In this document: positions 11,181 to 22,300 of the stretch, one piece after another
How positions within the stretch are numbered: the stretch's first letter is position 1
Layout: each line of letters opens with the position of its first letter
From: Microplitis mediator
Lineage: Eukaryota > Arthropoda > Insecta > Hymenoptera > Braconidae
Direction: 5' to 3'
Length of the DNA: 64,000 bases
Assembly (NCBI RefSeq): GCF_029852145.1
Contig: NC_079975.1
Coordinates: 6,944,001-7,008,000, forward strand
Translations under genes and position numbers: made by a program
Notes under the pieces: model-generated
Databases searched by the model: none
What the model was told of the DNA's origin: nothing
Seen by the model: the letters and a program-made list of their open reading frames with translations, nothing else

Positions 11181-13654
11181 TTCATTTTTCATGATTACCT
11201 GCATCGGAACTTGAAGATCCAGTATCAGCAGCCAATAAGAAACAAGTTAATTTCAAGCCGATGATGCGGAGAACTGTTAGAGAATGAGAAATATGTGATT
11301 AACAGTCACTTATTAAATAGTAAAGAAGACAAAAGTATTATTTTCACTCATTTTTTAGTAATTTTATTTGGTTAATTAAAACTGTCACTTGAAAAATGAA
11401 ATGAGTAAACTGAAATGACAAGTAAACAAATGAGAGTAATAAGGCTGAAAATAAACATTTAATACAACTGACACCTGGCAGAAACAATTGTGTTTCTTCC
11501 CAAGGGAAGAAACACGCATGTTTCTGCCCTTTGTATGAAGGTATTTTTGAATTACGAATTTACTAGCAGTTGTTTGCAACATCGGCTTGAAATTAACTTG
11601 TTTCGACTGACTGTAGAGACACTGAAACTTCAAGTTTCGATGCTGGTATCATGAAAATAATTAAAAATTTTATATTAGACTTTTATACTTTTTATTTTTA
11701 TAAGTCAAATCAGTAAGATAAAGAAAATTTTATCACGACTTCGTATATTTAGTACTAAAAAAAAAAGTTACATAAAATTTTTAAAACCTCCATGTAATTT
11801 TTTATTATTTAAATAAAAACAGTAAAAAATTGGCTATTAATGATAAAAAACTATAACAAGTAATTTATTTACAAAATCGCGAGACTATTATAGTTCAATG
11901 CAAGATAATACAAGTTGGTACGTCAATATGACACGGCTAGGTGCTGATAACAGCTCGCGTCAGTTATCTCTTGTTACACACAACGCATTTACAAGGGAGA
12001 AGTTGATAGCCACTTGTTAATTTGATTCGATAACTAAGTTACAATATTTATGAGTATAAATCTATTCCCTCTATTAATGTCAAGTAAATCAAATTATTAT
12101 TTACTATCTCTTTTTTGTTTAAATTGTTTAACTAGTATCGGCTGATGTCTATTTATTTAAACAAATCCTTTTAAATTTTTTATCGGTAAAATGAAATATT
12201 TTTTTTTTAAAAAAGCGCGTGCGTGTGGAAATATTGAAAATTTTTTTAATAATTAAATAAAGTTTCTTATATTTGGAAAAAAAAAAATTTTTTTTATATA
12301 AATTCGAACTTATTTGACTCATTAATCGTTAAATCCAATCAGGCCTGAGTGCCCAATATACTATTACAGCAAAAATTTCAAAAATACAGATCCTGCAAAG
12401 AATGAAATTCTATTCATATTCTTTAATGCAATTATTTTTTTTTCATTATTAATAATAAATAAAATCGAAGAACATTTTGATTGAAAAATCATCTCAATTC
12501 TGAGGAAAATTAAAATCTCATGGAATTGTTTAATGAAAAATTTTTCTGATTTGTAGACTAATAAAGTTTTGAGACTATTATATTTTTATTACTTTACTTT
12601 TCTGTTATTATACTCACTCTCTCTCTCTCTCTTTCTACTCTTTCTTTTTTTATTTTATGTTCCTATATAGTTATTACCCATGTAAACGAGATAATTTTAC
12701 TTATTATTGCTATTAATATTTTTATTACATCAGTTAATACATTTTTTACAGTCTAATAAAATTAACTTTCCCTTTCCAAAATAATCATGTATAGATAGAA
12801 AAATATACTTAAAAAAATTAAAATGGTAAGTTTTATTCAATTTCTCAAACAATAAAAATTAACTAAATTATATATTGTAAGAATAAAAAAATTAATGTTC
12901 TTTTTTAATCTAATTATGAAAAACTTCCCGTATAAAAAAAAAGTTCGACGGATTGAACGTTGAAATTTGAGAAAATTTAGAACTTTTATAAAATCTCAAT
13001 ACCAAAAACAATAAAGCAATACATAAATTATTGGAATGGAATTAGGCAGCAAAATTCAGAATTTTACAATCACGTTTCCAGAAAACGCAATTATATTTCA
13101 TACTAATAGGCAAAGAAAATTGTAAATTTTGAATTTCTTCCGAATAGAAAAAAATCAGATTCAAGTCATATAAGTAATTTGAATTTTCAGAGATTTTCCA
13201 GTAGTTTTTATCCGCATGAAAATTCGACGAAAGTTCAAATTTGTCTCAAATTAAGAAGTTTAACTTGTCCAACTTTTTCAAAACTTTTTTTTTCGCGGAG
13301 ATCGATCGTCATCAATTGTGATAGTCTTTGATTCGAAAAAAAATACAGAAAAAAAATTTTTAACGCGAATATTAAACACAGTGTCATTCAAATACTTTAC
13401 AAAGTTAATTGTTCAAAAATTCAAATACAAAATTGTTACATTTAGTATTAATAGATTTTTTTATTTCCTTTGTCCGGACGTTAAAGTATTAGACGGTCTT
13501 AATTTTTTCTGAACTATGAACAAAAAACACGGTCTCATTTTTTTGTAAATTATGATCTTTAGATTAATTATGTTTGTATTTAGTGTTGTCTGCTATCTAT
13601 ACAAACAGGTTCTATAGCAATGTCATTTATCTAGAAGCTATTCTGGTCCTATAC

Positions 13655-13689
<35 letters not shown>

Positions 13690-14065
13690 TACCGAAAAAA
13701 AGCTCTATCGAGTAACATTTACTAAAAATCCCATTAGATTTAATAGCTCCCTTGAGTTTAGTACGCCAGTATTAACTTATACTCAGTCACTTTGTTTTTC
13801 CTTTCTATTTCCAACTGCTGTATAATATGTGGTCGACCCAACTAGTCACTATATATGTTCTAGGTACACTTAGTTAGTCTGCCACTAGAAATATATACAA
13901 AAAACTCAAATAAAAATAATAGATTCTATTTCAAAAATATATTGTATAATTTCGTTATTGGTTTCTATAGTCAAAAAAACTAAAGATATAAGCCTGATAT
14001 ATAATATACTATTTTGTCAAGATTTAGACTTTTTCGAGCGATTTATGCAATATGTATCTAAAAAA
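11181..14065. other. Intergenic AT-rich DNA; simple repeats only
   Basis: No coding exon is supported. Landmarks are a short palindrome GTTTCTTCCCAAGGGAAG (about 11492-11512), a GC-richer patch at 11925-12010, a CT microsatellite at about 12615-12632, and a TA microsatellite at 13656-13687. Confidence 0.5.
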
Positions 14066-14859
14066 ATCGGTCTATCGGTTGACCCTGCGGGTCAACCCTA
14101 AAACTTCTCGCTATATTCGAGATCCTTGAGCTCGAAAACATTGTTGTGAATACGTTTTCGAGCTCTTCGAGCTCGACAAAACTTTAGGATGCCGTTGTTT
14201 TATTAAGTTCTAGAGCTGTTTAGATTTTGAAATCGAATGATTCAATTTTTTTGTAGTTATCCGAAAAAAAATGTTTTTCACTATTTTTTTAATGAACGAT
14301 ATCTCGTAAACGAATTGACCGATTAAGACGGTTGAGGTGGCAATCGACGCGTTTTATCGAGTTCTAAAGCTGATCAAATTTTGGAATTGATTTATCGGTT
14401 CGTTTCTGAGATATTTCAAAAAAACTAAAAAAAAAATTTTTTTTTATTTCTTTCGACAACAGTTTCTCTTGAACGAATGAACCGATTTTAAATCAATCCA
14501 TCGAGCACATGAGAAGTTATCCAAAAAAAACATTTTTGAAAAAATGTTATTTTTGGAATATTTTCGAACGCACACCACCGATCGATTTTATTTTTTTTAC
14601 AGCTTTTAGATATTGACAAGCCGCGTCGAATGCCACCTTGACGATCAAAATCGGTTCATCCGTTCAAAAGATACAGGTATTTACATACGTACGTACATAC
14701 ATACATACATTCACTCAGACATCATCTTAAAATTAGTCAGAATAACATCCTAGAACCTCAAAATGTCAAGATCTGATAGAAATTCGATTTTCGAAAATCG
14801 GATCGAAACCAATAATTTCCCGAATTTTTGAAAATATTCAATTTTCTTAGCGGGAAGTT
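14066..14859 (+). repeat. GGTTGACCC...GCGGGAAGT interspersed repeat, copy 1
   Basis: It begins around CGGTTGACCCTGCGGGTCAA, continues through AACTTCTCGCTATATTCGAG and a region of recognisable blocks (for example ACGATATCTCGTAAACGAA, TTCAAAAGATACAGG), and ends TTAGCGGGAAGT. An ACAT-type microsatellite (about 14683-14711) is inside. Three other copies lie at 26461-27020, 31982-32723 and (reverse) 33608-34231. The terminal GCGGGAAGT is an inverted match to ACTTCTCGC near the start, so it may be a non-autonomous DNA element. Confidence 0.7.
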
Positions 14860-16200
14860 AAAAAAAATGGGCTAAAAACAGAGTATTAAATATAAGAATT
14901 TATGATGAGTTGAATGAAAATACATAATACGTAACTAATTAGTTGTGTAATTTTTATTGTCAATATTTGCTCATTGTCTCATGTAAATTAAATTTATTTT
15001 TAAAGTAATATAAAAATATACTTACCGCATTAAAAATATATTTTGACATTACGAAGTATACCAGTTTTTATCTAATATCACTTTTTTTATAAATAAATAA
15101 ATCTCGATAATAAAATTCAAGTTGAAATAATTAATAAAATAAATATCAAACTAAAAAAAAAAAGTTAAGAGATAATCAATCGTATTTTGAATCACAATAA
15201 TTATATTTTTTTAAATTTATCATAAAAAATTAACCGCTGATAAGATAATTTACTCTGCTGGAAAGCTTTTAAATTTTTCTTTACATAAAAAATTAAATAT
15301 ATGAAATATGTAGATGAGCTGTTTTGCTCAACAAAAAAAAAAGATGTAAGTAATCGTATATTTTTATCATTTCATAAAATGTTTTTTATGTGGAAAACAA
15401 AAAAAATGACAAACCAGAATAACGAGAACAAAGGAGATTTATGCAAATAAATATCTCCCCAGAGTTTGATTATAATTTGATCGGACCCCCAGCGCAGTAC
15501 TTGCATCACTTAACATAAAAGATAACCTCTTGTTTGAAAATATTTTTCTTCCACATGAAGAAAATAATCTTTATTTTCATTGCGCAATAATACATGCATT
15601 AAGTAATACGTTTATTAACTTACACTATCTTGAAAATATTCGATTTTTTTTTCTTCGGTTCAAATCTCGGTCATATTACAAATAACGAACTTTTTAAAAA
15701 AGAAAAAAAAAAAAGAAATATTTGTCATTTTAGAAATTTTAATATTTCTCATTAATTATAGAAAATTTTAATACTAAAATTATTCTTTAATTATAAATTA
15801 TTTTTTTTTTTCAGTCTTTAAATTTAAACTTGAATTTTAGATTTCTTAGCATTTTGAAATTAAATCTTTTGAATTCAGTCTATATTTTACGAATCGAAAA
15901 TTTGATACATTATTAGTGTTCTCTAATGCGTGTACTTATCTTCTTGCCGACTACGTCTACTTACACTTTATTACAAGAACTCAGAGTCGAGTTTAGATTC
16001 TGAAATTAAATACTCCAGCCAGGCTTGGTCCAATAACAGCGATAATAATTAATATGTATACCGTAATATCTAATGATTACAGATAAATTAGATTATAATT
16101 TTAGTAAAAATTTTGAACTGGCCATTCGACATCAAAAATGGAAGTGGATTTCTCATTATTCCTTTATTTTGAAGTTTTAAGATACAACTTGATTAAATAC
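14860..16200. other. No gene seen
   Basis: AT-rich intergenic sequence. A small GC-richer stretch at about 15460-15520 and another at 15925-16040 have no ORF or recognisable motif. Confidence 0.5.
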
Positions 16201-17182
16201 TTCAAATAACTTAATCTTGGGAATTTTGGACAATAGATGAAGATATTATATTATTAAATTTGCAACGTTTTGCTGATTTATTTCGGCTTCATCAGGCGAG
16301 TCTTATGGTTAACATCCTTGTCTAGTTTTTACAAAGTCAATGGATGTAATAGAGTAAAACAGCATATCGATACTGCCATTCTAATCCGTCGTATCCCACA
16401 TTTGGGAAATTTTTCTGGAGACGATAAAAATGTTTCACGGTCGGCAAAGAAAATTATTATGTAATATGTTAACATTGGTATAACCTACAAATTTATTTTC
16501 ATGTTTTTCATAAAATACAGGCATTTGTAGTGAATAAATAATTTTGAATTGTATGCTGTAAGAAGAGTCAAAAATTATACATAATTACCTTCTCACTGAT
16601 GTCGTTAATTGCTTCCTTAAAATTAACTTAAAATTGAAAATGTTAAGCGTGACTGAACCTATACGAATGTGGGATACGACATATTAGAATATTTATTTAA
16701 AAATACTAAATAAACAATTTGACCTCTAAAATTTTGACATAAGCTGCACATTGTTACAATGATTCCATTTTTCAAGAAAAGTGAAAATGTCAAATTTTGT
16801 GGGATACGACGTATTAGAATGGCAGTATCGATATTAATAATCTCAATCATTTCCTCAAATTACAATATCAACAACTTGCTTATATTCCTCTCAAATACCA
16901 TTCAAATTAATAAATGAATAAGATAAAATGTAATTCAACAGAGGCTGTCTATCAAGTGTGTTTACAACTGATTTATAGTTGATATTGTAATTTGAGGAAA
17001 TGATTGAGATTATGAATATGCTGTTTTACTCTATTACATCCATCGACTTTGTAAAAACTAGACAAGGATGTTTACCATAAGATTTGCCTGATGAAGCTGA
17101 AATAAATCAGCGAAATGTTGCAAATTTTATAATATAACATCTTCACTTATTGTCAAAAATTCCCAAGATTAAGTTATTTGAA
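16201..17182. mobile_element. Foldback element interrupted by a second foldback element
   Basis: The outer arms (16201-16367 and 17016-17182) are inverted repeats. They include AACTTAATCTTGGGAATTTT, CTGATTTATTTCGGCTTCAT and TCTAGTTTTTACAAAGTC. The left arm is broken at 16368 by an insert ending at about 16830, with its own ends CGATACTGCCATTCTAAT / ATTAGAATGGCAGTATCG. After the insert the left arm resumes (AATCTCAATCATTTCCTC) and again matches the right arm at about 16980-17015. The junctions share ATAT, a possible target duplication. The CTGATGAAGC...AAATCAGCG text resembles hairpins near the 3' ends of some LINEs. Confidence 0.8.
16368..16830. mobile_element. Inner foldback, CGATACTGCCATTCTAAT ends
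   Basis: The 18-bp ends are perfect inverted repeats and extend inwards through CGTCGTATCCCACA / TGTGGGATACGAC. A third copy of the subterminal block (GTGGGATACGACATATTAGA) lies internally at about 16670-16690. Non-coding. It interrupts the outer element, so it is the younger of the two. Confidence 0.75.
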
Positions 17183-17222
17183 ATATTTTGATCATGGACA
17201 AGAACTTAAATATTAATTTAAT

Positions 17223-17420
17223 ACTTAACCTTGTAGGAAATGACAACGGGCCTAGTCTTGGTCAAGGCTTGACCCAATACTTACTAATTCTGGGGCAAGC
17301 TAGAAATTCAAGCCTGGCCCAAGTTTGTTTGAGTATCGGGATGACAACTTTATGCCAGACTTGACACTTTATCCTGGCCCAATATCGAATGCCAGTATTG
17401 TGCCAAGACTGCAGCTAAAT
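17223..17420. repeat. GC-richer block with repeated GGCCCAAG/CTTGGCC-type motifs
   Basis: This stretch contains several variants of GGTCAAGGCTTGACC, CTGGCCCAAG and GTGCCAAGACTG, clearly richer in G+C than its surroundings. Similar wording (GGGCCAAGACTGGC) recurs at 17790-17890 and resembles the 71-bp tandem array at 20449-20731. It is probably a diverged relative of that array. Confidence 0.45.
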
Positions 17421-17444
17421 AATGAAGCATCTGTACTTATTAAA

Positions 17445-17631
17445 AATAAATTGAAAAAAAAAAAAAATTGTGTCGGTAGACATGTGCGTGATGGTAACAT
17501 ATGAAGGTAAATTGGACATAGAGAAATCGAGTAGACCGATGGAAATAATTTCTTTTGCATTTGCTGGGTCTCGAACCTCGTTCTTCTTGGCTGCTAGGCA
17601 AGTCTCTTATCCACTAGGCTGAGGTTATACG
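17445..17631 (-). mobile_element. tRNA-derived SINE
   Basis: On the minus strand the head reads TAACCTCAGCCTAGTGGATA (A-box-like) then, about 45 nt on, GAGGTTCGAGACCC (B-box). A non-tRNA body follows and ends in a T-rich run near 17450-17465. Spacing of the boxes fits a tRNA, but no cloverleaf with an acceptor stem is evident, so a SINE is more likely than a functional tRNA. Confidence 0.6.
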
Positions 17632-18485
17632 TAGAAGCCGGAGGTTGTGAAAAATCATTTGTTATTTAGCTGTCTTATAATTATAAGGTATGTTAAATTT
17701 TCGAATAATATTTATTGCTTTGTTATTTAAACTCAAATAAAAATAAAATTATTAGCGAACTCGAACAAATTTGTTAGAAAATTGACTTCTTGGCCGAGAC
17801 TAGAAAACGAAACTCGGTAATCGAAGGTTGGCAAACTCTTGGGCCAAGACTGGCGAACCGAGGCTCAGTAGCCCAATATTCTGCCAAAGTAGAGCCCGTC
17901 GTAAAAACTTTTTTTCTTACAAGGGAGATAGATTTCTCCACAGAACAAAAGGATTTATTGATAAAAAAAATTTCTAATTTTAAAAAAAATTTTCACTTGT
18001 CCCCAGAAATTTTTTGCATTATTAATTAAACATTAAAATTTTCTTGGGTCAAGAAAAAATTTTTTGGGACAAAGAATTTTTTGTACAAGAAAATTTTTCT
18101 GGTTTTTAGCAAATCTTTGCCTTCAATTCATAATGCAAAACATTTTTTCACCAAGAAATTCTTTTTGTCTCTGTATGAAATTTATTAATATAAAAAAAAA
18201 GTTTATGATTTTATTATTTCAAAAATATCACTGCTTATCATAATAACAATGAGTTAAAAAAAGTAATTGGTAATAAATATTTAATGTTAATAAAATTGAG
18301 AACTCTGTTCTGACGGGTGGTATTTAATTTTTACTAATAAACACAATAATATGATTTCATTACATGCCAAACTCAGCAATATTAATGACGTAAGTAAATT
18401 ATTTTTCATTAACTCTTAGAAATCATGTGAATAACATCAGCGCTTGATAAATATAACATCTACAAGTATTTTATGAAGATAGTTT
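17632..18485. other. Intergenic; no gene supported
   Basis: It contains GGCCAAGACT-type text at 17790-17890 and an AT-rich block with AAGAAATTTTTT repeats (17925-18180). The latter resembles the ATTTCTTG...-type element found inside the 51637 and 53781 inverted copies. A 79-codon ORF at 17790 has repetitive, unremarkable composition and is not called. Confidence 0.45.
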
Positions 18486-18486
18486 A

Positions 18487-18630
18487 AAGACCGGCGGTTG
18501 GAGAGTTCTTTCAGCAGAAGAGTGGGAGTATCAGAACTGAAAGTTATAAGAATTGTGGCACACAGACCTTTGATCAGTCTTGTTTAAACTCTTTCTCAAG
18601 AATTACTGCTGTATTTTATAAAGGGATCAG
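18487..18630 (+). promoter_or_regulatory. Possible promoter / 5' UTR exon of the phosphoglycerate dehydrogenase gene
   Basis: A locally GC-richer 145-bp stretch lies 0.7 kb upstream of the first coding exon and ends GGGATCAG followed by GTATTT, a possible donor. The coding exon itself is preceded by TTTTTCAG at 19315-19322, a good acceptor 22 bp before the ATG. Together these suggest an untranslated first exon spliced to 19323. This is inference; RNA data would be needed to confirm it. Confidence 0.35.
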
Positions 18631-19344
18631 GTATTTTGCTAAAATTTCCACTCAAAATATACAAATTTCCAATTCATTATTTAAAAATAAAATAATCCTG
18701 AATAAAATCACACAAAAAAATATTAGCAGTGCATTAATTACAATAAGATTAATTATTTTTATCATCAATACAATTACAATAATTATTGCATATAAATTAT
18801 GAATATTTATTAAATAAATTATCCTTCACTTTTAGCGTGATTCCATTATCACGTAAATTATTCAAGGAATTAATTGCAGCACTTAATAAATTAATTTTAA
18901 TTAAAAGGTCATACATTTAATGATAACATTAAATTCTCTTTAAGGAAGTGATAACATACACGATCATTTTATTTTACGTATGAATATAATTAACAATATA
19001 AATTAATTTTTAAATTTCATTAAAAAATTAAAAAATTTTTATACCCGTTAAAATATCAGCCTGAAATAATTTTTTATTTATTTTAATATCTACTGATATG
19101 AGAGTTAACATTTCAAAATCGATACTTTTTTTTCATTGCGATAAAAAAAATATATTGATAAATATAATACTTGTACAGTCAAAGTTGTTTGCGAACAAAA
19201 AAATATCGCAGTGAAAGCTTAACATACGTAGTATTATATATATTTATATATTGGGTCTACTCTATAAATATATAAACATGTTTTACCTGATGGAATAATT
19301 GGGATATGAATGAATTTTTCAGAATTTATAAATCAAAAACAAAC

Positions 19345-22300
19345 ATGTCAATCAAACTAAGAAGTGTTTTTATCAGTGATCCAGTCGATAGTTCATGTGC
19401 CGATTTATTAACCAGCCATGGGGTTCCAGTTACAACGAAATACAAACTTACAAAAGACGAATTAATAAAAGAACTGCAGGTAAAATAAATAAGACAATAA
19501 TCGTAATGAAACATCTGTTAATAATACATTAAGTCAATTAAATTTAATAAAAGTATAATCTGTCGCAATTTATTACGTGCGTGTTCGCTGAGCTGAGATA
19601 ATAAAATAAATGCAACAAAAAAAAATTTTAAATCGTCGCGGACAATTCAATTTTTTTACACGTTAAAACTAAACGAATTGCACTTAGATATTTAGTACAG
19701 CCCAGTATTAAAAGGAGAATAAAATATGTCGAGTGTATTTATAAGATTCGGAAGAAGAATTTTTTAATTTAAACTCTCCCGAGAGTATAAATTAACCAGA
19801 AGTTATTCCCACGTACGATTTATTAAATATTTTTATCACGGACTGTACTTTGCCCCTACTAATTTCTTTAACTTCACATATGCACACGTACAATCGACTA
19901 TACATATGTAACATATTATTTTTTAATATAAAGTTAACTAAAATATTTTAACTCAAGTACTACAAGTTCACGAGTTCAAAAAATTTTCTAACAAGTTTTA
20001 TTAGACAGCTTAAATATACGAAAGTTCTTCTTTAAAAAGATGCTCTGATGAAAAAACTTTTGAATATTTCATTTAGTTTTTTATGATTTGATTTTAAAAA
20101 AAAATCTATTTTTAATTTTATTAGATCATGGACTTTAAGTCAACATTTCTTACAGGCATACACAGAAAGTTAAATAGCAATGCGAGTAATTCAAACTTTT
20201 TTTTACGCTAAAAAATTGGGAGTACATACGAAGTGATCGTGGATTTTAATTCAATCTGCATTCACTCCGATTCAAAGTTTTAAAATTAAAGTGAGCTATT
20301 TTTAGGAGTGACTTTCACTCCGAGAGGATTAACTAAATAAATATCCACTTCTTACAGGGAAAAAAATAAATTTTAAAAATTAGTGTTTGAAATTATAACC
20401 CGGGTTATAACCAGATTATAATCCGTTAAACCGGATTATAAACCAGGTAACAAAATCAAACCATAGGGCCTGGGCTCGAACCAGGTCTGGCCCCATGGTC
20501 ACCCCTAAGGCTTGGGGGTAACAAAATCAAACCATAGGACCTAAGCTTGGACCAGGTCTGGCCCCATGGTCACTTCCAAGGCTTGGGAATAGCAAAATCA
20601 AACCATAGGGCCTAGATTTGGTCCAGGTCTGGCCCCATGGCCATTTTCAAGGCTTGGAATAACAAAATCATACGATAGGGCCTAAGCTCGGTCCAGGTCC
20701 GGCCCCCTGGTCATTTCCAAGGCTTGGGAAATTACAACTGGCCCAAGGCTCGGCCAATTGATACCATTGGCAATTTCTTCCTGAGCCGAAACCCGGGTGT
20801 CAATATGGGGAATTTTAACATTCCAAATAATAAATTTTATCATACGTGTCGTCAATTTTCTAAATATCAGTTACGATGTTTAAAGTTCGAATAGTAATTT
20901 TTCTTGCATAGACAATAAATTTTCATACTTATCCTGTAATTATTCATGTTTTAATAAACGAAAAAATTACTATTTAGAATGATAATTTTTACTGATCACT
21001 ATATCATTATATTACTTGTCGTTCTTAATTTCTATAGTTCATTTTTTTTCCGTGTATTCACTCCGGATTCATTCCTCGTTCACACAGCTAATTTTCTACA
21101 GTATAAAAATCATTAAATCCTAATTTATGCATAACAATTAGACTAGGTGAGATCTAGTATACAACTAGACATAGTATCCGACCTTAAGAGATCTCTATTT
21201 CATTCAAAATCCGTTAAGACATGTGAATCTCAACACAATGATTGATGTCTAATTACAACACGCCAAATCTGATTTAATTTAAAGCGATGCACGTGAGTCT
21301 GATAACAAGATGCTTCAGGAAGGTTGTTATGCAATTATATTCAAATACTAAGTATAAGGGTGTGTGAATAATTAGAATTTACGAATGATTCGTGTTGAAT
21401 CGAATAGTAATATTCGATCAAAACCTCGATTCGAATAATTTGAACTTAGGAATCATTCGAAATATTCGCCAGTTTTTAAATTGTTCATAAATTTTTTAAC
21501 TATTCGAAAAATCTGAATTATTGTAATAAATTTTTTTTATAATTTTCTACTCGTCAATTGAAGTTTTTATATTTTAAAATCGAAATTTAATTGAATAATG
21601 TGAAAATTTTCGAATAATTTTAATTGTTCGATTTGAACACTATTTTGCACACCTCCAATAATAAATATAGTAATGAGATTTTAAATAACTTTTTTTTTAT
21701 ATTTATAAAATTTTTTTATTTTATTTCAATAATAAATTTTACGATGAGAATTTAAAAAAAAATAAAAAAATTCATCTCAACTTACGAAGTATCTAAAATT
21801 AAAAACGTTAAAAATAAAACGGCGATAGTTAAACAAATAAATCTAAAAGAAATGATATATATATATATATATATTTTTATATAAATATGATACATGGTAC
21901 TTAAACTTTTAAAGTAGAAAAAAAAGTATAATAATTATTTGACAATGAGATTTTTCAGTCTGATAACTCTCTGAGTAGATAAAAATAAAATTATAGGTTA
22001 ACTTTGAAACTGATCGAAATTTGTTTTATTAAAGAAAAAACTATTTTACTTTCTATTATCAAAGCTTTGACGTGATTGCCAATGCTCAGACTTTTTTTCC
22101 AATTAATCGCATCGTTATAGTTTAAAAAAAAAAATAAGCTGGTACAGAGAAGATAAAAAATTAATTTTAATTGGTAAAAAATGACCAAGTGATCCTGATG
22201 AATTTTATCCCTCGTTATTATCTAATGAACGATCAGTAATGGAATATTGATTCAAGTAGAGTGCAGCTTAAGTTAATAATTACCGAGACAACTGCATGTT

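Noticed and set aside
16270..16464. 64-codon ORFs at 16270 and 16659 sharing 'DTAILIRRIP'
   Set aside because: The shared peptide is simply the inverted end of the inner foldback element read on both strands.
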